Source: Opisthorchis felineus (lineage: Eukaryota; Platyhelminthes; Trematoda; Opisthorchiida; Opisthorchiidae). Taken from it: 64,000 nucleotides of DNA. Numbering within the stretch: position 1 is the stretch's first letter; every line of letters starts with the position of its first letter. The position numbers and the translations under genes are program-made. Under the pieces are notes generated by a model. The model was not told the origin of the DNA and did no database searches. It saw only the letters and a program-made list of their open reading frames with translations. The stretch is from contig SJOL01004394.1 of the NCBI GenBank assembly GCA_004794785.1, forward strand, positions 163,222 through 227,221, in the 5' to 3' direction. Of the stretch, positions 1 through 10,449 are shown in pieces.

Positions 1-505
1 GTGTGTGGTAGTGTAGTGTACGGGATTTTGGTGCTGTGCCAGCACCGTGTCCAACAACGTTCATTTGGAAGGTAAAAAATTGTGCGAAATGCCGAGGAGA
101 GAAGTTAGCCGAATAGCCAGTGGTGCGTAGAAAAAACTTCACTGTGTGGATTTTATCTGTATACTAGTGAATGGCCTCAAAACTTGGAAAATCAATCGGC
201 AAAGTATTCGGACGCTCGAGTAACGCTACTTGACATGTCAACGAGAAATCCTCTGGTTTCGATAGTACAATAAGGAAACCTTATTAAGGAGAGTTGTCTG
301 TGAAAAATATAGTCTGAAATCGATTATTGTGCATATGTCACTTGAAATGACAACGCAGAATCACATCTTTCGGTTAGGATACAAACGGGCTGAAGAAAGC
401 AAAACGGTGAGCATCCGAGTTTTTAGTGAGTCTCCCACTGAGTTTTTGTTCCGGCTTTTTAAATCCAGACATGTTGTCCATAGGTAACTATTGTTCCTGC
501 TACAG

Positions 506-599
506 GTCTACTTTGCGTGCCGTAGATTCTTGCGCTTACCTGGTGAAGCAACCTCGTGTTCTAATCATCCAGCTTAACAAAAGTCAACCAGAATTTAGT
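506..599 (+). CDS. possible internal exon, weakly ubiquitin-specific-protease-like
   Basis: An open stretch of 31 codons lies between a strong acceptor (pyrimidine-rich run ending CTACAG at 505) and a strong donor (AGT then GTAAGTG from 600). It starts in phase 2 and ends in phase 0. The translation contains QPRVLIIQL, which resembles the 'LPRVLI-x-LKR' box near the end of the USP catalytic domain, but the usual K-R after the leucine is N-K here. USPs cleave ubiquitin from proteins. I found no neighbouring exon carrying the following His box within the next 600 bases, so the assignment rests on one short motif plus splice signals. It could be a chance open frame or an unrelated gene. Seen: splice sites and motif. 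Inferred: family. Confidence 0.3.
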
Positions 600-605
600 G
601 TAAGT

Positions 606-3600
606 GTTCTAACCACTTATTAATAGCTTTACATCAACTTTTGCATGACAAATGACCGGAACGTTATTCATGAAGCATTCGTCTTCTGGGACAATTTTCA
701 AGACACTTTTGGATACATATGTGAAATACAGATTGGAAACGGGTATGTATTGATCGATATCACTTCAAATGGCCTCATATCTGTTGAATATTCCAGTGTG
801 TCCATAGCTTTTAGACTTGGAGCTTCATATGGCAGGAAGTGAACATTACGAAGTCAACCTGCTGTTGTAAAAACTCAGTCACTACTCCAAAATCTTATGT
901 AGACTGGAAAACCGTATTCTGCGCTTTAGATTACGATAATACCAGAAGGATGACAGAATTCCGAAGCGTGTGGATTTCTGGACGCCCTACTCAGCATTAC
1001 AGAACTGCGATTATCCGTGCATATACAGCCCGGCACACCTAAAGAGCTCTATCACACTCAACAACGTTTGAATACCCGCCAAACAATAACCGGAAAGGAA
1101 TCGATAGGCTGCTTGCTCTTCTGGCTCAAGTTCAGGGGTACTATAGCTTGGAATGGCTATCCTACCGTGTAAACCTGGCTAGTTGGACATCACCGAGTTG
1201 TCTTTTTTTCTGTTTACTGCGTCCGCACGCTGCTGCAGGTAGTGACTGTAACATGTTGAACTAGTGGTAAACGGGCCTTATGCTGATGTGTGAATATACT
1301 GACTGATAGCCATACCATAGGGACAGAGGAATTGGTGCTAGTTTTTAATTCAACACACTTGTGTATCCATGTGCTGGGTGCAAGTACAAAGCGTCGGTAG
1401 TTTATCGTATGCAGCCTCAGAAACAGTGTGGTAGAAACCGTCGGAATCACAGTAACTATGTTCAGTATCCCGGCCGTTCATGCACTTTTAACCGCTGAAT
1501 TCACCTTGAGCACCAGTTAGTTATGTCTAACGACCACCATGATTTTACAGCTTTCTGGAACAGAACTGAACAAAGTTCATTGTTTACACTCGATTACTCA
1601 ACATCCTTTGGATTGCTCTCGCAACAATAGATAGTGTTTTAAGCTGTGAGGTTATCTCATTAACGGAATCTGAAGTATGTATGATTAATTGTCTCCGTGT
1701 AGCCGTTCTCAGCCAGGCTAATGGCTGGATGAGGCAGGACACATTAGGGGTATACAAACTCCCCACGTTTGTCTTAACATGATCCTATGTTTCACGGTTT
1801 GAAAAGTGAACCAACTGGCCCGACGGACTGTGACCACAAGTATACAACTAGCATGTGTGTGCAAGACCGACACGTAGAAACATGTCTGATCGATCTGTAC
1901 TACACCACTGTGAGATATCCAGGGTAGATGAACATTATATTTTAAAGGGTGATGAGAACAATAACAAGTGTGATATTTGACAATCGGACGCATCTAGTTG
2001 GGTCAATCAATGTTGAACTACAGTGTGATGTTTGCACCACGACCAGTTGGTTGTGTTCGCCTGGTTCACAGTATTGGTTGTCAAGTTGAAAATGATGATG
2101 ATAATTTTTATCGCATTTCGTAGGACAAAGACATTACCTGTTTCGTTTTATACCATCGCACGAATTTTGTCAGCCTAATTGGTTTTCCAATTTCCTCATT
2201 TATGTAAGTCCTATCGACTTCACCGATTCGCTCCTATGTGAATGTTTGTTCCTCATGAAACGTGTCTCCTCCGTTCAGTGGAACTGACTACAATACGTGA
2301 GATATTAAAATCTATTCCGTATGGCTAGCGGATAAATGGCATGACTAGCTCGACAGTCATGTGACTGTTCCTGATTCAATGAGCCAGACTAGATCGTTGA
2401 TCAAATGAACGACCGGCGTAAGGGCTAAGCATAGTGACTGAGCCCGACTACCATACCCGGCCACAGCACATGGGTAAGGAGTGCCGTGGCTCATGTTGAA
2501 AACGTTGAAAGAGGGAAGCCAAATGAATGTCTAACAGGGCCACCGAATCTCCACCGGTGCGAGTTTATGCGAGTGCAGTAAACGAACAGCGAATACTAAA
2601 CAAGCAATTGGAAGTCGCTTCAAAGTCGTATTCCAGAAGTAACTACCCAATTTCATCCGTGGTTAGACAAACGTGTTAATAGACTTTTGTTCTACATGTA
2701 GGCACTTTCTCGGTTTCACTGAGATCTCAAGCTGGATAACGGAACCTAGTCATTTTGGATCTATTCATACATATTTGGGATGGAGTCTGGCTTTTTACAA
2801 TTCGAACATAAGCCACAACACTACATAATCACATGAGGCGTGACATAGTGAAGAGTGAGTTTCGGGTTCTAGATTGGACATTCTGCTAACTAACTCGCTC
2901 TGGTTCCTGGTATGTTTAAAACAGAGATACTGTCGCATCCTCAACATTTCTCGTAGTTGTTCACTAAGTATTACACAGTGTAGGATAGTAAATGTAAAAG
3001 TTTGAAGGCAGTCAGAAGCCATGCTGTTTCGGTTAACCCGTTTTCAATGAACGTTGTATTTAATTTCGTAATTTAGTTGTCCATATATCATACATACGAA
3101 ATTTAGTGAGAACAGCTTCCATAAAATCAAAGGCAAGCAAATGCAAAGGTGGCAGACAAGTTACCTTTTACGTGAGTTCCGTACCCGATTGACTGACAAG
3201 ATAGTCATAAGGAGCACATCCATGGCTCACTAGACTTAACGTCACCAGAGCGAAAGAAAAAAACACGACGTAGGTCTGTATCTTTCTGACATCTAAGTGC
3301 TTATGTGAATGTTACTGTCATTCTTGTGACCAAGAACTAAGATGCGACCCTAGAGCGTAGACGCGGTTCACCGAAAATGGTGTTCATAAATTCGGCAAGA
3401 TATCTCAAGGGTTACAACCATCGAACGACGGATTATAGCAGATACTTTTCGAGGGACCTTTCCGAGAAGTGGGCACACGAGAACTGTATACTTTTGCGAG
3501 CGATCGAAAACTAAATACGCTATCCCTACTTACGATTAATAAATACCATCGTCGAACACTAGAAATTATAAAGAATAACATAGTCGCGATGTCATTCTGA

Positions 3601-4100
3601 GTGAACCACGGCCAGTGACGGCGAGTCAGACAAAAATGTGATAGTGCAATGATTTCCGCTAAAGCATCAAACTTGTGGTTTGGCTAACATTAAAAAATAG
3701 ATAAGGACCATAGAGACTTTGTGACTTCATCTTTTGTAACCTAAACCAGCAATCTTAATGGTGTGTGATTTTGGAGGAATTTACGCATGGTCGAAGGCAA
3801 GCGTTGGACCCGGTATCTTCACTGTTAACATAGGAGATGCATCGATTCGAAATTGTGAGTGCATGAAAGTTCAAAATGTGTCCCACGTATATGTGTTGCT
3901 CTTCACACTTCACTACCCAAATGGGCTAAGTCAAATTAGTTACAGAAAAATTTTATACATAGCGAAATATATTTTCTACATCTGGGAGTTCTTGATCCGT
4001 CCGAATCAACGGCCTAGCAATCGATGAAAACAACAAGCGCGTTGGTCACTTAGTAAGTGCAACCTGATTTGATGTTTATTTTCAGCTTTCATTGCATTCG
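606..4100. other. no recognisable gene
   Basis: Several short open frames occur on both strands (for example 839-1042 plus, 2795-3022 minus and 3758-4027 plus). None shows a motif I recognise or a convincing chain of splice sites. A short (ATG)n run lies near 2090. The stretch is best described as intergenic or intronic DNA. Confidence 0.4.
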
Positions 4101-4130
4101 TTTTCCGTTATATCTGACTGAGTCGCGAAT

Positions 4131-4453
4131 CTGTTACATCTGACTGCTGTTCCCCACTCTAGTGCCTAGTGCCGGAGAAAGACTCACCCATAAGGAACAC
4201 AACAGCCTTATTGCGAACAAGCGAGTGCGAGTGCGTGAGTGCGAAAATACAATGCCCTCAAGCTACTTTATTGGAGGGGCACCGTCTGACCTTGGTCCAA
4301 TGCTGTCTCGTGCTGTCTAGATTTGATACAAGGCTGTCACGTGCTGCATATTGAGGGGGGCGTTGTCTGACTGGTCAGAATCTAGTGGAGTTGAGGGTCT
4401 CAGTAGGTTCCGGGCGTTCTGTGGTTACTTTCAGGAACCTGACCTTCCTGATA
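4131..4453 (-). repeat. 3' LTR of the Gypsy-like element
   Basis: On the minus strand this copy begins just after a purine-rich run (4454-4466, minus-strand AAAATTGGGAGG), as expected for the 3' LTR. It matches the segment at 6219-6396 over both ends. It contains about 130 extra bases (roughly 4157-4290, including a GCGAGTGCGAGTGCG repeat) that are absent from the other LTR. The edges are approximate because the ends are degraded. Confidence 0.7.
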
Positions 4454-4479
4454 CCTCCCAATTTTGACCTTACAACGTA

Positions 4480-4980
4480 AGATTGTCGACGCGGACCAAG
4501 TTGTAAAGGTTCCACCCGTTTTCTAGCGCGACCGGTACGACGTTTCGGTTGCAGTAATGGATCTGTCTCAGGTACATGTGAAGCAGTGGCTATAGATGCT
4601 GGTCTTGGGAGATCAAAGGTTTCAAGCAGCAGGTTGAGGTCTAGTAAATGTTCTGCCGCCTTTCGGATTGGGCACTCAGTCGGCCGTAGCTGACTGGCAA
4701 GTCGTTTCTATATCAATGATCCCACAAGGACGCTATACATCGCCTGGCCGATACTTTTGAGGACGACTCCAACAGTCCATCTTCGGCGCCTTGGGCGATA
4801 GTCCCTCCCAAGTACACGGTTTCCATACCAGAATGTTGGCTTCCCTCCTGTCCGTGATGATGAACATAAGTTTCCGATCGGCAGTGTTGAAAGATGCAAG
4901 CAATCGATCCAGTCTACCCCCAGGAGATTAGGCTCACAAGCAGCAAAATAGACAATAATACGATCACGGTGGCCTGATAT
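4480..4980 (-). pseudogene. remnant of protease end and integrase tail of the LTR element
   Basis: Downstream of the broken protease the minus-strand translation jumps within about 150 bases to a segment with RPGD, VYSVLVGS and QLRPT, followed by a basic and proline-containing tail. That pattern suits the C-terminal chromatin- or DNA-binding tail of a Gypsy integrase just before the purine tract. The junction implies a deletion of several kilobases that removed the reverse transcriptase, RNase H and integrase core. A stop interrupts it near 4707-4710. Confidence 0.5.
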
Positions 4981-6191
4981 CTACATCTCACAATCGAATT
5001 CACCAAGTAATTGAAGCTTACCACCTGAAGCATTTCTGGCGATGTTCATTGTTGTTCCGAATTTTGGTGATCCGATCTTTCTCCAGGTGCGCCGAGAAAC
5101 AATCGCAATATCGGAAGCCTTATCGAGCTGCAAGTGAATCGTGCTTCCGTTTATTCTGATCGTAACGTACTTGCGAAGAGCACTGACCTGGTTATCAAAT
5201 GTGGCAAGTATTGCGTTAAAGCGGGGTTCTGACCGGCTCTGTATGCTTCGTGACCTCCGGGTTTGACTGCGTCTTCGACTAGCTTTTCGCGTCCGGCACT
5301 GGCTTTCCTTGTGCCCACATCGATTGTACACTGAACATTTGTGCCTTTTATAGGGACACAATCGCACAAAATGCCATTCGCCGCATTGTCAGCATGCTGA
5401 CGGAGGCTTTTCTCCGTTCGAATTTGCCACCACGGGAGGTTGCCTCGATGTCGTCTTGGCAATGTTGAAAGCAGGGTTGGATAAGGGTCTCTCCAACATA
5501 GCCGTGTCGTGTTTAAGATTCAAAAGGCGCTGGCACTCGTGAGTAATGGACTGCAGCGTTATCTCGAGAGTTTGTTCAATCTTGTTCAATAGTCTCGCTC
5601 GGATATCACTGTCTGAATGCGACTGAAGACCACATATGAAAATAAGACACTTGAACTGGTCTTCTGTCATGGTAGATAACTTGCATTGTTCGCATTCAAG
5701 GTTGACTCTACCGGCATAAGTGATGTAGTCTTCGGATTCCTTTTTCACCAGTTTCATACATTGGTAGCGAATATTAAACAAGGACGAACGCTCACCGAAA
5801 ATTGTTGATAGTTGCTGCACGGTTTTATCAGAACTGAGGTCTCGCGTGTTCTTAGGCAGGATAAAGTTGGAGTACCTTGTGTGTTCCGATGTGCCAAGCT
5901 TTCTGAGCAATAAGCGTACTTTCCAGGCATCATCTTTGTGCTTCAGTTCGACTGTGAATAATCTTCGTAACGTTTGAACCACTAATCGAAGGTTAGGCCG
6001 GCATCAGGGTCATAATGGAACTCCGTAATGCTGTTGACAATCGAGTCGACTGAATTCGCATCTGGAGCGGGATTCGGTGATTGAATTTTAAGCTGCTGCG
6101 TCAATGTTTCCACCAAACGTAATTACATAGATTTAAACTGATTTTGTTGTTGCAGCAGAATTTCTTTCAACGCTTCAGCAGTTATTGTCAT
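4981..6191 (-). pseudogene. gag-protease reading frame of the LTR element, broken
   Basis: The frame starts at an ATG at 6191-6189 just after the primer site. It encodes a Gypsy-type capsid region (for example EDYITYAGRVN and FKCLIFICGLQS), then two CCHC zinc knuckles, then a retropepsin-like segment. It is disabled by a TAA at 6123-6125, a TAG at 5982-5984, a frame change just after that, and a TGA at 5389-5391 inside the first knuckle. The second knuckle has tyrosine in place of its second cysteine. At the protease active site the aspartate is kept but the next two residues are K-A where the family has T/S-G, so no active protease is expected. A further stop closes the frame at 4981. Seen: the frame, breaks and motifs. 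Known: capsid, nucleocapsid and protease order in Gypsy elements. Confidence 0.8.
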
Positions 6192-6200
6192 GGTTCCGTG

Positions 6201-6216
6201 GGTTCGGGCGTCGCCA
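6201..6216 (-). promoter_or_regulatory. putative tRNA primer binding site of the LTR element
   Basis: Just inside the upstream LTR the minus strand reads TGGCGACGCCCGAACC. It begins with TGG, the complement of a tRNA 3' CCA end, and sits about two bases from the LTR edge. The start TGGCGA would suit a tRNA ending in TCGCCA, such as some arginine tRNAs, but the match further in was not established. Confidence 0.45.
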
Positions 6217-6218
6217 AT

Positions 6219-6396
6219 CTGTTATATCTGACTGCTGTTCCCGCTCCTGTCTCGCGCTGTCTGGCTTTGATACAAGGCTGTCACGTGCTGCATATTGAGG
6301 GGGCGTTGTCTGACTGGTCAGCATCTAGTGGAGTTGAGGGTCTCGGTAGATTTAGGGTATCCAGTGGTTACTTTCAGGAGTCTGACCTTCCTGTTA
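6219..6396 (-). repeat. 5' LTR of the Gypsy-like element, shortened
   Basis: This is the partner of the LTR at 4131-4453. It is about 145 bases shorter, mainly because one internal block is missing. On the minus strand it precedes the primer binding site and the gag frame, so it is the upstream LTR. Losing the central block may have removed promoter sequence, but no promoter element was identified. Confidence 0.65.
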
Positions 6397-6403
6397 TTTT
6401 CCG

Positions 6404-7631
6404 ATAACGATGACTACTCAGTCGGTTCCAAGCGTTTTTCAACTGATTATTCACTGCAATCGTTATGCGCGTGTGTCCATCCGCACAGATTCACTGGGCA
6501 GGCCAGTCAGGAAACGGATGCCAGCTCATCTCATCTGTAGCTGTTCTGGCCGCAATCGCCAGTGAACTTGTTTGATGTAGTGCAACAATGAGCACTCGCT
6601 AATATAGCTTCTAGATTTTTATAACCAATTGGATGAAAGGAAAATTGTGGTTTAAAATTCCTGTGGTATTATTAGTATCTGAGTACGACAGTAAGTGACA
6701 CTGGTTCACAGTCATCTCTTGAAGAGCTTCGAGAAGAGCACAGTAAAGTGGTACACGTCAGGCTGAAAAAAATTTAGTTATTTTTTCATCACATAATTGT
6801 CCGTTAAGTCGCACTACCTATCCTTGGTTCACTCTTATAAAATAGGGGGAAATCTAAACTCATCCTGATTAACAATCATTCATCCGGGTAGCCTGTAATG
6901 CCAGAAGCATCACTGAGATTAGAAATCCACTAGAACATTAAACACTTGGTTAAGTGCACCGTAACAAATACGTTAATACCGTTTCATGCCGGAAAAAACT
7001 CCCTGACGTCGCTAGTCAAAAACCGAAAAAGCCCGAGTTTCCCTACATATAAACAGAATAATTCGCACTGTTTTGTGCCACCAATGAATCGCCATGTCTG
7101 TGTTTTCAATCCATCACCAAAGTTTAGAACTGAGAGTAAACAAACTGATCAGAATTTAGGTGCAACCATCAGTGAGAAGGCACAGTTGGTGAGATAGCAT
7201 AATTTGATTTGTACCCTAATCGGATATGATCCCTAATTTGAGTAAATGCAATTTTGAGAGTGAACAGTTCAGCAGATCACCTACTTTAGAAACAGTTGTG
7301 TCAAACACACTTTCAAACCATTCACAGTAAAAATATGGTTTCTGGACTGACTGTCCTCTGCTCCTTCAAACTAACAGCAGATTAATGTTTTCATTGTGAG
7401 TCGTTAAGTACATCGCGTTTTTTTTGTTTGTTTCCTCGTTGTCCAAAGATTACGTAGGAATAATACATTCTCTTTTCTCCATATGTATAGGCCCGTCCCC
7501 TATTTTCGTGTAAATGGTAGTTAGATTAAAAACCGCTTTTGAAGGTGCACCTTAATCCTTTATAAAATTTCCTTAGAAGAACAAAAAGGACGTTTTGCGA
7601 ACGATTCACTTCCATATGGAAATATTCGGGT
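6404..7631. other. no recognisable gene
   Basis: AT-rich unique-looking DNA between the LTR element and the first RTE copy. An 83-codon plus-strand open frame at 6946-7197 has no recognisable motif. No splice-site pair was supported by protein similarity. Confidence 0.4.
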
Positions 7632-7909
7632 TATGCCACATCGGAAGTTGCGTGGTGCGATCAGCCGGGTCTCGTTACTGGCTCCATACAGCAGGGCGGG
7701 TAAGCGAAAACAGGCTATTGCTGACGCCTCCTTTCTTTCTTTTTCACACACCTTTTCTCACCCCTCTACCCACCCCATTAATAACCCTCCCCTTGTAGGT
7801 CCAGCACTTAGGACTGATGACTCCGTTCGTCCTACGTCAGTGTTGCAGGCAATATCTGCGCGTCATCCGGCGCCGACATCCTCAGGCATCTAGAAATCAT
7901 CTTCAAGTC

Positions 7910-8720
7910 TCGACGCCCAGTCTGCCTGGTCACCTTCAACGTCCGCACTCTGAAGCAAGCAGGACAACAAGCTGGTCTTGCTCTTTCATTGGACTTGCTG
8001 GGCATTGATATGTCCTGTTTATCAGGAACAAGAATTCAAGATACAAGCACAGTAGTTGACCTAACCGCCCCATCACCATCCACTCTCTTCCGGCTACGCA
8101 CCTCTGGCGATCCAGAAGCTGCTGTGGCAGGATGTGCAGTGTCGGTATCGTCCTAAGTCACCGGGCGGAAGGATCCTTGCTTGAACGGATACCCGTTGGT
8201 GGTCGCCTGTGTGCGGTTCTTCTGACAACGTCTGTGAAGGAGTCTCACAAGCGGGAATTTGATTGTCATGTCCGCTTACGCCCTAACAGACTATAGCTCT
8301 GACACCATCAAAGACAAGTTTGATGACACTGAATGCCCCGTTACGGAGAGCTAAAACCTCAGATGTCGTTGTGGTTGCTGGAGACATGAATGCACAAGTG
8401 GGCAGGCTTAGCGCATCTGAGACTCAATTAGGAAGTCGACATGGATTGGCCGCGTTGCGAACAGACAGCGATGAACGGCTGCTAACTGCAAGCTGTTTTT
8501 AATGCAGTGCTAACTTCCGAAATAGCCGTAGTCTTCTGGCCACATGGTTTCCATTAACAGCGTGCCGGCCGCGAACTCAAACCGATCACAATGCCATCAG
8601 TTACCAATGGCGCGGATCAATAACCGACTGCCGGTTGTTTTGGAACACATTTGTGGATTGCGACCACGCGCTCTTCCGGAGTCGCTCCTCCCTTCGTTTT
8701 CCAGGACCACGTTAGGTGCG
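7910..8720 (+). pseudogene. endonuclease domain of RTE copy 1, broken
   Basis: The translated pieces, in shifting frames, carry FNVRTLKQAG at the start, LSGTRIQD near 8,015-8,040, RLRTSGDPEAA, VVVAGDMNAQVG near 8,362-8,405 and ITDCRLFWNTFVD near the end. These are the ordered blocks of an apurinic/apyrimidinic-type endonuclease, which nicks the target DNA to prime reverse transcription. At the metal-binding glutamate position this copy reads S-G-T, whereas copy 2 reads S-E-T, so a catalytic residue is lost. Several stops and frame changes confirm that it is not functional. Confidence 0.75.
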
Positions 8721-9744
8721 GAAAAATCGTCTGACAACTGAGAGACTGGCAGATCCGGATGTTAGACAAAGTTATCAGAATTGTCTTCTAGAGTTTCTTC
8801 CAAATGCTCCGCAATTGGATGTGAATTCATAATGGGAAGAGATCGCCACCTCTTTGCATAGTGCTAGGAGATTCGCCTGTGGCACGGCGCTACCAGGCTC
8901 ACCCAACCTGGATATCAGACCAAACAGTGGTACTGGCTAAATCTCGGAGAAGTATCCTAGCCGGTCCCAAACATACCTTGACCCAACGAATTATCAGAAG
9001 TCACTTGAAAGTGAGCGTGCGAGCCAACCTTAAAGTCTGGTAGACACGGAAAGCCAAGGAAATGGAAGAGGTCCAGAAAGCCGGTAATGTCCGAAGATTA
9101 TTTCAGTTTATTCATGCTACCGGTCCCCGGAAAACATCTGTGAGCGAAACCATCAAGGATCGGAATGGGTTAACCATATTACGTAAAGAAGAACGGCTCG
9201 ACCGTTCGGCCGAATACTTCGAACAACAGTTATCGTCTGGAGCCCACAGTTAAAGTAGAATCCTGGACGGTGGAAATGGAAAACCCTACGGCCTCGGAGG
9301 TTTATGACTGCATATGTTCTCTCAAGCTCCACCGAGCTTCTGGTCCGTATGACCTCCCACCCGCATCGTTCTAAGATGGGGGTGAATTCCTCAGCCAGCA
9401 CTTGCCTGTACTTAGTTAAAAGAGACCGTCGCAGAAAACTGAGGGGAGTCTGTAATAGTGCGCATTTTCAAAAAAGGGGCTCGTACTGAGTGCGGTAACC
9501 ACAGGAGGGTCAGCTGGGCCCCTAGCCTAACAAGACTGTTGGTGTCAATCGTGCTTCGTCGCTTTATGTTGGCGCGTGAAACACTGACTCAACAGCAGCA
9601 AGCAGGATTCCGGCAAACATGTATGAAAGAGATTACGAAAAGTTTGGGTGCTGTCGGTGCTACTCGCCTTCCAGGATAGGAACCGCGAGATCCCCACTGC
9701 TCCTGGTTGGAGACGCTGCAAGATATGTCTGCTAATCGATGTCA

Positions 9745-9942
9745 AAATAAATCAGCTGTCGCACTCTTTCGGTGCCAAACTGCCAAGCCACCGGAAGGAA
9801 GCACGGGGGCTGGGATACTGCCAGGTTGCCCAAGTCTAGACAGGGGAAGTCGAGAGGCAGAGGTCGGGTTCGAACTACGGACCTTCCAGTTAGTAAATTC
9901 GTGCTCTAACCACTGAGCCATCTCACCCCTAAGCCATCTCGC
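9745..9942 (-). mobile_element. tRNA-derived SINE nested in RTE copy 1
   Basis: On the minus strand the element has a tRNA-like head (A-box-like GGCTCAGTGGTTAGAGC; the B-box-like part reads AGTTCGAACCC), then the shared body (CAACCTGGCAGTATCCC, CCGTGCTTCC, GGTGGCTTGGCAG) and the 3' block with CAGCTGATT followed by an A-rich tail. It is flanked by an exact 9-base duplication, TCGATGTCA, at 9736-9744 and 9943-9951. The matching position in RTE copy 2 (near 61,691-61,700) has CGATGTCA once, so copy 2 shows the empty site. Confidence 0.9.
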
Positions 9943-10133
9943 TCGATGTCACAGGCGTTCTTGTTGTCACTTTCTATCCAGATTGCCTGAATCAATGTCT
10001 GGAGGTACAGGCACCTCGGAATGATTGTAGTGAGGCAGCACAAAGTCCCTTGCCGATCCACAATAAGGCTTTCCAATAAAGCATGGCTGCACGGCGGCAA
10101 AGCATCAGTGTTGAACACTGACGTCATGCTGTC

Positions 10134-10170
<37 letters not shown>
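10134..10170 (+). repeat. (GAT)n tail of RTE copy 1
   Basis: Twelve perfect GAT units follow the CATGCTGTC end of the element. The same junction occurs at 61,899 in copy 2, so this is the RTE 3' tail and not an independent microsatellite. Confidence 0.9.
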
Positions 10171-10173
<3 letters not shown>

Positions 10174-10292
10174 CGTGGTGTACCTCTGTAACCCACTGTC
10201 TCATACCGGTTTGTTTCGTTGTAACACCACAGAGAGAGGTCTGAGAAATACAGTCTCTCAGCTTTCTAGGTTTGAGCTAGGAACACCCAAGG
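10171..10292 (+). repeat. dispersed repeat next to RTE copy 1, related to 60,440-60,606
   Basis: It shares blocks with the sequence at 60.44-60.61 kb: CCGTGGTG, a TCTCATACC block, then AGGTCTGA.AAA.ACAGTCTC and AGGTTTGAGCTAGGAAC against AGGTTGGAGGTTGGAAC. The spacing resembles a decayed tRNA-like head, but the B box is poor. It directly abuts the RTE tail here and lies upstream of the other RTE copy. Confidence 0.45.
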
Positions 10293-10449
10293 CGAACTGT
10301 TCACTAAAAATTTATCCTACCGTCACAGTTCACAAACACCCGACCTCTGACTTATAACCTGTTTATTTTGAAAAGAAGGCGTTACTTGAGGGCTTCGGTT
10401 CTCCCCTTGCTCTGGGTGAGCATCCTGAAATTATCATAAACTTCACAAT

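Larger units (their letters stand above)
4108..6396 (-). mobile_element. degenerate Gypsy-type LTR retrotransposon, internally deleted
   Basis: Two similar segments flank a minus-strand gag-protease region: 4131-4453 and 6219-6396. They share the LTR edges (CTGTTA...ATCTGACTG on the left, GACCTTCCTG on the right) and a long middle block around the TATTGAGGGGG motif. On the minus strand the order is 5' LTR (6396-6219), primer binding site, gag, zinc knuckles, protease, a short integrase tail, purine tract, 3' LTR (4453-4131). The reverse transcriptase, RNase H and most of the integrase are missing, so the copy cannot move by itself. The gag and protease layout fits Metaviridae-type elements of the K02A2.6-like group known from helminths. 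The sequence TTTTCCG occurs just outside both ends (4101-4107 and 6397-6403) and may be a target duplication. Confidence 0.8.
7632..10172 (+). mobile_element. RTE-like non-LTR retrotransposon, copy 1, internally deleted
   Basis: The left edge (GCCACATCGG block) and right edge match copy 2 at 60,784-61,946. The 3' end is a (GAT)n tail typical of RTE-clade elements. In order it holds a 5' region, an apurinic endonuclease domain (about 7,910-8,720), a linker and the start of the reverse transcriptase domain (KKGAR then QQQQAGFRQ near 9,470-9,615). It then jumps at about 9,615-9,622 directly to the extreme C-terminal region (MKEITKSLGAVGATRLPG), so the catalytic core is missing. Frameshifts and stops occur throughout. 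A SINE is nested near the 3' end (9745-9942). Seen: motifs, tail and alignment with copy 2. Known: endonuclease-RT architecture of RTE elements. Confidence 0.85.

Noticed and set aside
2795..3022. Minus-strand frame with LCFKHT and SSLCHASC considered as the end of receptor L domain 2
   Set aside because: Only two short similarities, no conserved tryptophan and no convincing donor; probably chance.
10134..10170. Independent trinucleotide microsatellite
   Set aside because: The same (GAT)n run follows the same sequence in the second RTE copy, so it is the element tail.
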